This document shows, one piece after another, positions 15,593-23,598 of a stretch of DNA of 33,004 bases. The notes under the pieces are model-generated. The model searched no databases. It was not told the DNA's origin and worked only from the letters and a program-made list of their open reading frames with translations. How positions within the stretch are numbered: position 1 is the stretch's first letter; every line of letters starts with the position of its first letter. The stretch covers positions 1 to 33,004 of the forward strand of contig NZ_SMJX01000068.1 of NCBI RefSeq assembly GCF_004348535.1. Reading direction: 5' to 3'. The stretch comes from Actinomadura sp. KC216 (GTDB lineage: Bacteria; Actinomycetota; Actinomycetes; Streptosporangiales; Streptosporangiaceae). A program made the position numbers and the translations under genes.

Positions 15593-16282
15593 TCAACGTG
15601 GGTGCGGGCCGTCGCCGTCGGCGGCGGCCCGCTGAGCGTCCGCGAACCGGACGCCCGACCCGGCGGCGATCCCGGTTCCCGGGCCGGCGTCCCGGACGGG
15701 CGGCACCCCGAGCAGCGACCCGTAGATCTCGATGGCCTTGGCGATCAGCGCGTCCGCGTCCTCCAGCGTCTCGCAGTCGGCGACCTCCCGGGCGATCCCG
15801 CCGATGGAGCCGGTGACGATCGACGACAGCGCGCGGTCGGCGAGCGGGTCGCTGACCTGGAGGAGCTTGGTGTTCTGCCGGGCCCATTCCTGGCTGAACC
15901 CGCGGGCCACCCCGGCGAAACCGGCGGGGGCGTCGCCGTCCGAGACCATCCGGACCAGTCCGCTGTGGTGCCAGGCGCTGGTCAGGTAGGCGCGGGTGCC
16001 CGCGAGGAACAGGCGGCGCCCGTCGGTGACGCCCGCGGCGCGCAGTAACGTCACCGCCTCGCGGGTCCGGCCGGACTGCGCGTCCATGTAGCGGGACCAC
16101 AGCGCGTGGTACACGCCGTTCTTGCTGCCGAAGTGGTAGTAGAGCGCGCCGACACTGGTGCCGGCGCGCTCGGTGATGTCGGTGACGCTCGTGCCGTAGA
16201 AGCCCCGTTCGGTGAACAGCTCCTCGGCCGCGTTCAGCAGGGCGTGGGCCTGGCCGTTCTCCCCGCCCTCGGACTTGCGCAT
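15593..16282 (-). CDS. TetR/AcrR-family transcriptional regulator (TetR2)
   Basis: About 229 residues. The DNA-binding domain is ALLNAAEELFTERGFYGTSV then DITERAGTSVGALYYHFGSK (about 14-54). The C-terminal domain contains GTRAYLTSAWHHSGLVRMVSDGD and ends in a low-complexity tail. ATG 16282 and ATG 16291 are both possible; GGGAGA precedes both and I use 16282. It follows the dehydrogenase pair with a gap of about 26 bases, so it is likely the third gene of that unit, itself behind operator copy 6. It may regulate the dehydrogenase and transporter units, or be the regulator of the whole set. Confidence 0.87.
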   Translation of the reverse strand: MRKSEGGENGQAHALLNAAEELFTERGFYGTSVTDITERAGTSVGALYYHFGSKNGVYHALWSRYMDAQSGRTREAVTLLRAAGVTDGRRLFLAGTRAYLTSAWHHSGLVRMVSDGDAPAGFAGVARGFSQEWARQNTKLLQVSDPLADRALSSIVTGSIGGIAREVADCETLEDADALIAKAIEIYGSLLGVPPVRDAGPGTGIAAGSGVRFADAQRAAADGDGPHPR

Positions 16283-16308
16283 GGACCCCATTCTCCCGCC
16301 GCCGCGGC

Positions 16309-17466
16309 TCAACGGGTCGGTTTGCGAGGCATCGAGAGAATGTGCCATGCCAGGAGATTTCGCTGGATCTGCGACGATCCGCCGTACACGCTGATGGGCC
16401 GCGACCGGAAGTACCCGGCGAGCACCTCGGGGGCCGCGCCGGTCACCGCGTCCGCCCCGGCGAGATCGAGCGCCAGGTGGTACAGCGACTGCTCGGCCTG
16501 CGACCACAGCAGCTTGCCGACCGACCCCTCCGGACCGGGCTCCCGGCCAGACACGCGCAGCGAGAGCTGCTGCGCCACGTTCAGCCGCAGCGCCTCGCCG
16601 AGCACGTACGCGCGGGCCAGCTCCCGGCGGACCTCGGGACGCGCGGTGAGGCCCTTCGCGGCGGCCGTCTCCTCGATGGCACGCAGCGTCTTGCGGTAGT
16701 TGGAGATCATGCCGACGTCGGCCGGGCCGCGCTCGTAGGTGACGGTCGTCATCGCGATGTGCCAGCCCTGGCCCGGCGCGCCGAGCATCTGCCCGGCGGG
16801 GATCTCGACGTCGTCCCAGAAGACCTCGCTGGTCTCCGGCTCGCCGTCGGCGAGGACGATCGGCCGGGTGGTGATCCCGGGGGTCTTCATGTCGACGAGG
16901 AACGCGGAGATGCCCTTGTGCTTGGGGGCGTCCGGGTCGGTGCGGGCGAGCAGCAGGCACCAGTCGGAGTACTGGCCGCCGCTCGTCCACATCTTCTGGC
17001 CGTTCACGACGTACACGCCCGACTCCGGCGAGCCCTTCAGCTCGGCGCGGGTCTGGAGCGCGGCGAGGTCGGAGCCCGCGCCCGGCTCGGAGAAGCCCTG
17101 GCACCACTGGATCTCGCCGCTCAGCAGCGTCGGCAGGAAGCGGCGCTTCTGCTCCTCGCTCCCGTAGGTGTAGATGGCGCGGCCGAGGTAGTTGACCTGG
17201 CCCGGCACGGGCGGGCTGTCGGACGCGCCGACCTCCTCGTTGAGGATCGCGTCGTAGACGGGGCTGAGGTCCTGGCCGCCGTACTCGCGCGGCCAGGCCA
17301 TGCCCATGTACCCGGCGTCGTAGAGGCTGCGGTGCCACCGGCGCCGGATGGCGGCCTTGGTGTCATGGTCGGCGGCGGTGTCGTAGTCCGCCGGGGCGTT
17401 GCCGGCCAGCCACTCGCGCAGCCGGGCGCGGAAACCGGCCTCCTCGGGGGTGTCCCGAAAGTCCAT
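16309..17466 (-). CDS. Acyl-CoA dehydrogenase, catalytic-type subunit of a pair
   Basis: A 385-residue FAD-dependent acyl-CoA dehydrogenase. It contains GYMGMAWPREYGGQDLSP, QGFSEPGAGSDLAALQT (FAD/substrate loop), VVNGQKMWTSGG and the C-terminal SVYGGSSQIQRNLLA. The usual C-terminal catalytic glutamate (YEGT position) is glycine. E245 in YERGPADVG is the likely base, as in dehydrogenases with the glutamate on the earlier helix; this is inference. The start is two bases after the stop of the partner gene, so the subunits are coupled. Such side-by-side pairs form alpha2beta2 enzymes in actinobacterial steroid side-chain breakdown (FadE28-FadE29 type). Confidence 0.88.
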   Translation of the reverse strand: MDFRDTPEEAGFRARLREWLAGNAPADYDTAADHDTKAAIRRRWHRSLYDAGYMGMAWPREYGGQDLSPVYDAILNEEVGASDSPPVPGQVNYLGRAIYTYGSEEQKRRFLPTLLSGEIQWCQGFSEPGAGSDLAALQTRAELKGSPESGVYVVNGQKMWTSGGQYSDWCLLLARTDPDAPKHKGISAFLVDMKTPGITTRPIVLADGEPETSEVFWDDVEIPAGQMLGAPGQGWHIAMTTVTYERGPADVGMISNYRKTLRAIEETAAAKGLTARPEVRRELARAYVLGEALRLNVAQQLSLRVSGREPGPEGSVGKLLWSQAEQSLYHLALDLAGADAVTGAAPEVLAGYFRSRPISVYGGSSQIQRNLLAWHILSMPRKPTR

Positions 17467-17468
17467 GA

Positions 17469-18533
17469 TCAGCTCTCCTCCGGCCCGGGACGCCCCAGGC
17501 GTAGGTCGGCGACGCGGTCGAGGCTCTGGGCGGCGTCGCCGAGCACCGCGCGGTCGAGCAGGACGCGGCGGGCGTACAGGTGCGCCACGTGCTCCCACGT
17601 GTGCCCGATGCCGCCGTACACCTGCATCACCGTCTCGGCCACGTCGAGGGAGGCGGTGGCGGTGTAGGCCTTCGCGGTGTGCGCGGCGAGCAGCGCCTCG
17701 TCGGGGGCGGCCTCGTCGGCGGCCCAGGCGGCGTAGCTCACGCAGGCGGACGCGGCCTCGCAGTGGACGAGCGCGTCCGCGCACATGTGCTGGATCGCCT
17801 GGAACGAGCCGATCAGGGTGCCGTAGGCGACGCGTTCCTTGGAGTAGGCGACGACGCCGTCCAGCGCCGCGCGCATCGCTCCGACCGCGTCGGCGGAGAT
17901 CACCGTGAGCGCGAGCGCCCGCCACCGGTCGAGGTCCGCCGCCTCCAGCGGGCGGCCGATCTCCTCGGCGTCCGCCGGGGCGGTGCTGAACCGGGCGAGG
18001 TCCCGGGTGAGGTCGGCGGCGGGCCCGCGGTCGGCGCCGTCGCCGAGCGGGACGCGAACGAGCCGCGGCGCCGGGCCGCCGTCCGACAGCGCGAGCGCGT
18101 GCCCGGCCCCCCAGCAGTCGAACGCGATCGCCTGCCCGAGGTCGGCGGCGGTCGCGATGCCGGAGAGGTCGGGGGTGAGCAGGACGGCGTGGCGCTCGGC
18201 GCCCTCGGCGGCCCGCTGGAGCAGGTCGGGCGGCGCGCCCGCCAGCGCGAGCAGCTCGGTGGCGAGGACGGCCGACCCGATATAGGGCAGCGGTGCGAGC
18301 GCGCCGCCGAGCGCCGCCGCGACGATCATCGCGTCGACGCCCGAGCCGGTCGGCGCGCCGGAGGCGTCCCGGACGCGCAGCCCGAGCATCCCGGCGTCGG
18401 CGAGCGCGCCCCACCCCTTCCCGCGGTCGATCTCCCCGATGTCCCGCGGATTTCCCGCGCTCACCGAGCCGGCCAGCGAACTCATCATTTCCCGCAGCAT
18501 CTGCTGTTCATCGTTCAGCAGCGCAAGAACCAT
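17469..18533 (-). CDS. Acyl-CoA dehydrogenase-like partner subunit
   Basis: A 354-residue acyl-CoA dehydrogenase-fold protein, shorter and more divergent than its partner. The N-terminal helical domain begins NDEQQMLREMMSSLAG. The C-terminal domain has KERVAYGTLIGSFQAIQHMCADALV and MQVYGGIGHTWEHVAHLYARR, a form typical of the non-catalytic or helper subunit of heteromeric pairs. The middle beta-domain lacks the clear GAGSDL loop. The ATG at 18533 follows AGGGAG; a longer frame upstream runs into the operator. It is the first gene of the unit (dehydrogenase 2, dehydrogenase 1, TetR2), divergent from the transporter operon. Confidence 0.86.
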   Translation of the reverse strand: MVLALLNDEQQMLREMMSSLAGSVSAGNPRDIGEIDRGKGWGALADAGMLGLRVRDASGAPTGSGVDAMIVAAALGGALAPLPYIGSAVLATELLALAGAPPDLLQRAAEGAERHAVLLTPDLSGIATAADLGQAIAFDCWGAGHALALSDGGPAPRLVRVPLGDGADRGPAADLTRDLARFSTAPADAEEIGRPLEAADLDRWRALALTVISADAVGAMRAALDGVVAYSKERVAYGTLIGSFQAIQHMCADALVHCEAASACVSYAAWAADEAAPDEALLAAHTAKAYTATASLDVAETVMQVYGGIGHTWEHVAHLYARRVLLDRAVLGDAAQSLDRVADLRLGRPGPEES

Positions 18534-18608
18534 TGTTGGCTCCCTGTGAGCACGAAAAAGCGCGGCAATACGCCGGACGTCGAGGCGCGTCCCGAGGACC
18601 ATCGAGGA

Positions 18609-18626
18609 CTACCAGACGACCGGTAG
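18609..18626 (+). promoter_or_regulatory. Conserved 18-bp operator, copy 6
   Basis: CTACCAGACGACCGGTAG is a near-perfect palindromic copy upstream of the minus-strand dehydrogenase pair and the plus-strand transporter operon. It is 75 bp from the dehydrogenase ATG and about 115 bp upstream of the putative transporter -35, so it acts most directly on the dehydrogenase promoter. Confidence 0.75.
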
Positions 18627-18630
18627 GCAA

Positions 18631-18645
18631 CTGAACCTGGTTCAG
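18631..18645. promoter_or_regulatory. Second, different palindrome CTGAACCTGGTTCAG
   Basis: A perfect 7+1+7 inverted repeat, four bases from operator copy 6. It is unrelated to the 18-bp motif and I did not see it elsewhere in the window. It may be a site for a second regulator, for example TetR2 or an outside factor. Confidence 0.45.
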
Positions 18646-18740
18646 GGATACCCCGGGAGGCTCCGCACTGTCAACCCTCTGGCCTTGAACTGCATAGTTA
18701 GAGGCGATCGCATCCATGTGAACTCGTGCCCGCCAGACCG

Positions 18741-18769
18741 TTGACGCCCGGCAGGCCGGATGTTAGACA
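18741..18769 (+). promoter_or_regulatory. Candidate promoter of the transporter operon
   Basis: TTGACG (18741-18746) and TAGACA (18764-18769) are separated by 17 bp, close to the housekeeping sigma-factor consensus. Transcription would start near 18776, giving a leader of about 45 bases before the ATG at 18820, which follows GGAGGA. Confidence 0.5.
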
Positions 18770-18819
18770 AGACTGAATCACGTTCACCCCCACAGAATCC
18801 CTTTTGAGCGGAGGACGTC

Positions 18820-20052
18820 ATGCTCGCTCTATCACGGGGCATGAAAATTCTCACCGCAATGGCGATGGGAACAATTCTGGCCACCGTTACGGCATGTGGA
18901 AGCGGCTCCGCGGATTCTGCGGGCACGGGCCCCTTCGTCTTCTACGTGTCGATCGACACCTCGGGCCCGACCGCGATCCTGGGCGGCGCCCTGCTCGGCG
19001 GCGCCCGCACGGCGATCAAGGACATCAACGCCAAGGGCGGCATCAACGGCCGGGAGATCAAGCTGGAGGTCTCCAACGACCAGAACAACCCGACCAAGGC
19101 GGTCAGCGAGCTCCAGCGGCGGCTCGCGAAGGGCAAGCCCGACCTCGTCTACCCGGGCGGGTCCAGCGCGGTGTCGATGTCGATGCTGCCGATCCTCACC
19201 CGCGACAAGGTCCTGTCGGTCGGCGCCACCAGCAGCATCCAGCTCAACGACCCGAAGAAGTTCCCCTACCACTTCGGCGTCACCCCGCCGAGCGCGGCGT
19301 ACGTGCCCACCTTCGTCCAGCTCGCGAAGGACAAGGGCTACAAGAAGGTCGCGATGATCTACTCCGACGACGCGACCGGGCAGAGCTCGTTCAAGCAGTA
19401 CGAGGGCCCGCTCAAGCAGGCCGGCATCGAGCTGGTCAGCGCGAGCTACGACGCCACCGCGCTCGACATGACGCCGCAGCTCCAGCAGCTGAAGGCGCAG
19501 AACCCGCAGGCGCTGATCGTCAACGGCTACGGCACGGCGGTGCTGTACGTCCTGCGCGGCCGGGCGCAGCTCGGCTGGACGCTGCCCTCCTACGGCGACC
19601 AGCTGGCCAGCCCGTCCCCCATCGCCGGCAAGGTCACCGCGGCGCAGATCAAGAACTACGAGGTCATCATGCAGACGTCCTCGCTGGCCGGGGACGAGCA
19701 GCACCCCGGCCTGCCCAAGGTGATCGAGTCCTTCAAGGCGTCGGACGCGGCCAAGTACCTGACGCAGACCGGGGTCGCGCTGTTCACCACCACCTACGAC
19801 CTGCTCCAGTTCGTCGCCCACGTCGCCGGCCAGGAGAAGACCACCGACGGGGAGAAGCTGGCGAAGGCGTTCGAGAAGTTCAAGACGCCCGCGAACCCGC
19901 CCTGGGTCGGCAAGGGCCCCAAGGGCGAGGTGACCCTGTACGAGTACACCCCCGCGGACCACTTCCCGAAGACGAGCGCCACCTCCTTCAAGTACGTCCA
20001 GCCAGGTACGTACGACGCCAACGGGTTCTACGTGCCCGGCAAGGGCTACTGA
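18820..20052 (+). CDS. ABC transporter substrate-binding lipoprotein (branched-chain amino acid type)
   Basis: A 410-residue periplasmic-binding-protein type 1 lipoprotein. A signal peptide with hydrophobic core (about 9-22) leads to the lipobox VTAC with the lipidated cysteine at C26. The mature part begins with a Gly/Ser linker, then VSIDTSGPTAILGGALLGGARTAIKDINAKGGINGR, the family's first beta-alpha unit, and NDQNNPTKAVSELQRRL. KKVAMIYSDDATGQSSFKQYEG is the hinge-domain start. In this family ligands range from amino acids and amides to aromatic and other carboxylates, so the ligand is open. It is the first gene of the 18820-29797 operon. Confidence 0.92.
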   Translation: MLALSRGMKILTAMAMGTILATVTACGSGSADSAGTGPFVFYVSIDTSGPTAILGGALLGGARTAIKDINAKGGINGREIKLEVSNDQNNPTKAVSELQRRLAKGKPDLVYPGGSSAVSMSMLPILTRDKVLSVGATSSIQLNDPKKFPYHFGVTPPSAAYVPTFVQLAKDKGYKKVAMIYSDDATGQSSFKQYEGPLKQAGIELVSASYDATALDMTPQLQQLKAQNPQALIVNGYGTAVLYVLRGRAQLGWTLPSYGDQLASPSPIAGKVTAAQIKNYEVIMQTSSLAGDEQHPGLPKVIESFKASDAAKYLTQTGVALFTTTYDLLQFVAHVAGQEKTTDGEKLAKAFEKFKTPANPPWVGKGPKGEVTLYEYTPADHFPKTSATSFKYVQPGTYDANGFYVPGKGY

Positions 20053-20066
20053 GGGCGGGGTCTCGA

Positions 20067-20933
20067 ATGACGACCATCTGGTCCGGGCTGGCCACCGGCG
20101 CCCTCTACAGCCTCGTGGCCATCGGCTACAACGTCGTGCTGCTGGCGTCCGGCGTGGTGAACTTCGCGAACGCGTACCTCATCATGATCGGAACGTTCCT
20201 GGCCTACGTCGGCCTGGTCGACTGGGGCCTGCCGGTCGCGGTGACCGTGCTGCTGGCGGGCCTCGCCGTCGCGGTGATCGCGGTGGTGGAGGAGCGGATC
20301 GCGATCCGGCCGCTGCTGCGCCGGCACGGCACGCACGCCGCGCTGATCACCACGGTCGGCGTCGGCACGCTGCTCGGCGGGATCGCGTCCAAGATCTGGG
20401 GCACCGAGCCGCTGAAGGTGCCGTCGCCGTTCTCCAGCGAGCCGCTGACGCTGCTCGGCGGCACCATCCAGCGCAACGACCTGGTGCTGATCCTGCTCGT
20501 CCTGGCGCTCGGCGTCGGCCTGCACCTGTGGTCGCGCAAGACGCTCCTCGGGCTGGCGTCGCTCGCCACCGCGGAGAACCGGCAGGCGGCGCAGGCGCGC
20601 GGGCTGAACGTGCGGGCGCTCGGCATCGGCGCGTTCGCGCTGGCCGGGCTGATCGCGGGGCTGTTCGCGGTGTTCGTCGCCGGACGGACCTACGCGCACT
20701 TCCACCTCGGCGAGACGCTCGCGCTGTTCGGCTTCGTGGCCATCGCGATCGGCGGGTCCGCGAGCCAGCTCGGCGGGCTGATCGGCGGGTTCACGATCGG
20801 GCTGCTGTACGCGGTCACCGCGCGGTACGTCGGCGACTCCTACCCGCAGATCGTGGTGTTCGGGGTCTTCCTGCTCATCCTGCTGACCCGGCCTCGGGGC
20901 CTGTTCGGCGGCGCCGCGGAACGGCAGGTGTGA
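20067..20933 (+). CDS. livH: ABC transporter permease, LivH type
   Basis: A 288-residue membrane protein with about eight hydrophobic segments. It begins TTIWSGLATGALYSLVAIGYNVVLLASGVVNFANAYLIMIG, the LivH N-terminal signature including VVNFANA (the usual VxNFAxG). The segment RAL..GAFALAGLIAGLFAVF and the end VVFGVFLLILLTRPRGLFG are also typical. It lies 14 bases after the binding-protein gene and five bases before the LivM-LivG fusion gene. With the fusion partner it forms the transmembrane channel. Confidence 0.92.
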   Translation: MTTIWSGLATGALYSLVAIGYNVVLLASGVVNFANAYLIMIGTFLAYVGLVDWGLPVAVTVLLAGLAVAVIAVVEERIAIRPLLRRHGTHAALITTVGVGTLLGGIASKIWGTEPLKVPSPFSSEPLTLLGGTIQRNDLVLILLVLALGVGLHLWSRKTLLGLASLATAENRQAAQARGLNVRALGIGAFALAGLIAGLFAVFVAGRTYAHFHLGETLALFGFVAIAIGGSASQLGGLIGGFTIGLLYAVTARYVGDSYPQIVVFGVFLLILLTRPRGLFGGAAERQV

Positions 20934-20937
20934 TCTC

Positions 20938-22824
20938 ATGACGACCCTCTCCGCATCCCCCAAGACCACGGCCCTCCCGTCCGTGCTGCGCGGCGCCATG
21001 CCGGTGGCCGGAGTGGTGGCGGCGGCGCTCGTGCTGTTCGCGCCGATGCTCGGCCTCAACGACTACTGGGCCCGGACCGTCCTGCTGGTCGCGATCCTGT
21101 CGCTCCAGGTCAGCGGGCTCAACATCGTCCTCGGCTACGCGGGCGAGCTCGCGGTCGGCCAGGTGTTCCTGTACGCGGTCGGCGCCTACCTGACCGGCTA
21201 CCTGGGGGTGACGCACGGCATCACCGACGCGGGCCTGATCATGGTGTGCGCGATCGGCTGCGCGATCGTGGTCGGGCTGATCACCGGCATCCCCGGGCTC
21301 CGGCTCGGCGGCTGGTCGCTGGCGATGCTGACGTTCTTCCTCGTCCTCATCATCCCGAACCTGGTGAAGGTGCTGGAGCCCTACACGGGCGGCACCAACG
21401 GGCTGGCGCCGCCGGTCCCGACCCTGTTCGGGACGGCGCTCGGCCGCGACGCGCTCTACATGCTGATCATCGCGGTGACGGCGGTGTGGTTCCTCATCGC
21501 CCGCAACATGATCCTGTCGCGGCACGGCAACGCGTTCCTGGTGCTCAAGCAGAGCCCGGTGCTGGCGAGCGCGCTCGGGATCTCGGTGTTCCGGCTGAAG
21601 CTGCTCGTCTACGTGACCGGCGCGATCCCGGCCTGCCTGGCGGGCGTCATGTTCGCCTGGCTGGACGGCTTCATCGCGCCCGAGACGTTCACGTTCACGA
21701 TGGCGCTGAGCATCCTGGCGGCGTCGATCGTCGGCGGGTCCACCTCGATCTACGGGGCGCTGGCCGGGGCGGCGATCGTCCAGATGGGGCAGCAGTCGTT
21801 CAGCTCGTTCCAGGAGTGGCAGCTCATCATCTACGGCGTGTTCCTGCTGGTCGCCGGGATCCTGCTGGCCGACGGGCTCACCGGCCTCGCCCGCAGGTGG
21901 CTGCGCTGGGGCGCCCGGAGGCTCGGCCTCACCCTGGCCGCGCCGGACGCGCCCGCCGCGGCGGACGGCCCTGCGGCCGCGGAGGTGGGCGCACTCCCCG
22001 GCGTCAGGCTCCGGACGGAGGGCCTGTCGAAGTCGTTCGGCGGCAACCGCGCGCTCCGCGAGGTGAGCATCGACGCCGAACCCGGCCAGGTCACCGCGCT
22101 GATCGGGCCGAACGCGTCCGGGAAGACGACGCTGCTCAACCTCGTCTGCGGGTTCTACCGGCCGACCGCCGGGGCGATCAGGCTCGGCGACCGGGACCTC
22201 GGCGGGCTGCGGCCGTACGGGATCTCCCGCGCCGGGATCGCGCGGACGTTCCAGACACCGCTGATCCCGAGCGGCATGACGACCAAGGACTTCGTGGCGA
22301 CGGGCCGCTACATCTCGCACCGGGTGCGGGTGCCGTCCGCGGTGCTGCGGCTGCCCGGGTTCCGGCGCGGCTGGGCCGCCGACGACGCGGAGGCCGTCCG
22401 GCTGCTCGGGCTGCTCGGCATCGCCGACGTCGCCGGGCAGGAGGTCGACTCGCTGCCGCTCGGCACCCGCCGCCTCGTCGAGGTGGCGCGGGCGCTCGCG
22501 GCCCGTCCGGCGGTGTTCCTGTTCGACGAGGTCGGCTCGGGCTTGGACGAGGGCGACCTCGCCGGGCTGGAACGCGCCATCGGCCTGATCCGCGACGCGG
22601 GCGGCACGGTCGTGCTGGTCGAGCACAACTTCCCGCTGGTGCTGAAGCTCGCCGACCGGATCCACGTCCTCAGCCAGGGCGGGCTGCTGGTGTCGGGCAC
22701 CCCGGCGGAGATCCAGGCCGACCCGCGCGTGCTGGAGGAGTACACCGGCTCGAAGGCGGCCGGGCAGGCCGGGCAGGCCGGGCAGGCCGGGCACGCGGGC
22801 CAGGCCGCGGGAGGTGAGGGCTGA
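20938..22824 (+). CDS. LivM-LivG fusion: ABC permease joined to ATPase
   Basis: A 628-residue protein combining two subunits that are often separate. Residues about 20-325 are a LivM-type permease (LNIVLGYAGELAVGQVFLYAVGAYLTGYL, AASIVGGSTSIYGALAGAAIV). A 35-residue Ala/Pro linker follows (about 330-360). Residues about 360-610 are a LivG-type ATPase. Its motifs are altered: Walker A is GPNASGKTT rather than GPNGAGKTT, the signature is SLPLGTRRLVEVARAL rather than LSxGQ, and Walker B reads VFLFDEVGSGLDEGD. The switch histidine (LVEHNFPLV) is kept. The C-terminus ends in repeated GQA units. The stop overlaps the LivF start by one base. Confidence 0.9.
   Translation: MTTLSASPKTTALPSVLRGAMPVAGVVAAALVLFAPMLGLNDYWARTVLLVAILSLQVSGLNIVLGYAGELAVGQVFLYAVGAYLTGYLGVTHGITDAGLIMVCAIGCAIVVGLITGIPGLRLGGWSLAMLTFFLVLIIPNLVKVLEPYTGGTNGLAPPVPTLFGTALGRDALYMLIIAVTAVWFLIARNMILSRHGNAFLVLKQSPVLASALGISVFRLKLLVYVTGAIPACLAGVMFAWLDGFIAPETFTFTMALSILAASIVGGSTSIYGALAGAAIVQMGQQSFSSFQEWQLIIYGVFLLVAGILLADGLTGLARRWLRWGARRLGLTLAAPDAPAAADGPAAAEVGALPGVRLRTEGLSKSFGGNRALREVSIDAEPGQVTALIGPNASGKTTLLNLVCGFYRPTAGAIRLGDRDLGGLRPYGISRAGIARTFQTPLIPSGMTTKDFVATGRYISHRVRVPSAVLRLPGFRRGWAADDAEAVRLLGLLGIADVAGQEVDSLPLGTRRLVEVARALAARPAVFLFDEVGSGLDEGDLAGLERAIGLIRDAGGTVVLVEHNFPLVLKLADRIHVLSQGGLLVSGTPAEIQADPRVLEEYTGSKAAGQAGQAGQAGHAGQAAGGEG
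22762..22806 (+). repeat. Tandem 9-bp repeat encoding Gly-Gln-Ala units
   Basis: Five 9-bp units, three identical (GGGCAGGCC) then two variants (22789-22797, 22798-22806). They encode GQAGQAGQAGHAGQA at the C-terminus of the LivM-LivG fusion. The tract can change length by slippage without shifting the frame. Confidence 0.85.
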
Positions 22825-23594
22825 TGCTGGAGGTCAGCGGGCTCAGCGGCGGCTACGGCGACATCCGGGTGCTGTGGGACGTCGACCTGCGGGTCCGTCC
22901 GGGACGGGTCACCGCCGTGCTCGGCCGCAACGGCGCCGGGAAGACGTCCCTGCTCAACGCCATCGCCGGGTTCGCCCCCGCGGTGACCGGCGGGACCGTC
23001 GCCTTCGACGGCCGCGACATCACCGGCCTCGCGCCGCACCGCCGCGTCCGCGCCGGGCTCGGCTACGTCCAGGAGGGCAAGCAGGTCTTCCGGGGCCGGA
23101 CGGTGGAGGACAACCTCCTGCTCGGCGGCTTCACCCTCGCCACCGGCGGCCTGAGCCGCTGGACCGGCGGGCGCAAGCGCAGCGCCGCGCGGCGCGCGGC
23201 GCTGGAGCAGCAGTACGAGCGCTTCCCGATGCTGGCCGAGCGGCGGCACGCGGTGGCCGGGAGCCTGTCCGGCGGGCAGCAGCAGATGCTCGCCATCGCG
23301 CAGGCGCTGATGCCGGGGCCGCGGCTGCTGATGCTGGACGAGCCGTCCGCCGGGCTCGCCCCGGTGATCGCCGCCGAGGTCTTCGAGATGATCACGGCGC
23401 TGCGCGCGGACGGGCTGTCGCTGCTGCTGGTCGAGCAGGTCGTGGAGTACGCGATGCGGGTCGCCGACGACGTCGCGGTCGTGGACAACGGGCGGATCGC
23501 CGCCGCGGGCGACGCGCGGTCCTTCGACGACACCGCCGTGATCAACGAGATCTATCTGGGCGTGGGAGCCGGTGACGGCGGACAGGGGAGTTGA
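22824..23594 (+). CDS. livF: ABC transporter ATP-binding protein, LivF type
   Basis: A 256-residue ATPase with canonical motifs: Walker A GRNGAGKTS, VQEGKQVFRGRTVEDNLLLG (Q-loop region), signature SLSGGQQQMLAIAQAL, Walker B RLLMLDEPSAGLAP, and LLVEQVVEYAMRVAD. It lacks the switch histidine at the usual position; glutamine-valine follows the VE, as is common in LivF proteins. It starts within the fusion gene stop (TGATG) and stops four bases before the acyl-CoA synthetase start. It would pair with the fused LivG domain, giving one canonical and one degenerate ATPase. Confidence 0.92.
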   Translation: MLEVSGLSGGYGDIRVLWDVDLRVRPGRVTAVLGRNGAGKTSLLNAIAGFAPAVTGGTVAFDGRDITGLAPHRRVRAGLGYVQEGKQVFRGRTVEDNLLLGGFTLATGGLSRWTGGRKRSAARRAALEQQYERFPMLAERRHAVAGSLSGGQQQMLAIAQALMPGPRLLMLDEPSAGLAPVIAAEVFEMITALRADGLSLLLVEQVVEYAMRVADDVAVVDNGRIAAAGDARSFDDTAVINEIYLGVGAGDGGQGS

Positions 23595-23598
23595 CGCA

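Noticed and set aside
12864..16100. Open frame of 1078 codons on the minus strand
   Set aside because: It spans several real genes, two of them on the opposite strand, and its translation is low-complexity; it is a GC artefact.
18609..18645. KstR or KstR2 cholesterol operator
   Set aside because: The 18-bp site lacks AACNNGTT and CAAGNNCTTG cores. The adjacent palindrome has a 3-nt centre, not the 2-nt KstR spacing.
20875..22794. Long minus-strand frame opposite the LivM-LivG fusion
   Set aside because: Composition is typical of a complementary-frame shadow and the plus strand encodes an unmistakable transporter.
22762..22806. CRISPR-like or mobile repeat
   Set aside because: The units are 9 bp, contiguous, in frame and inside a coding region, with no spacers.
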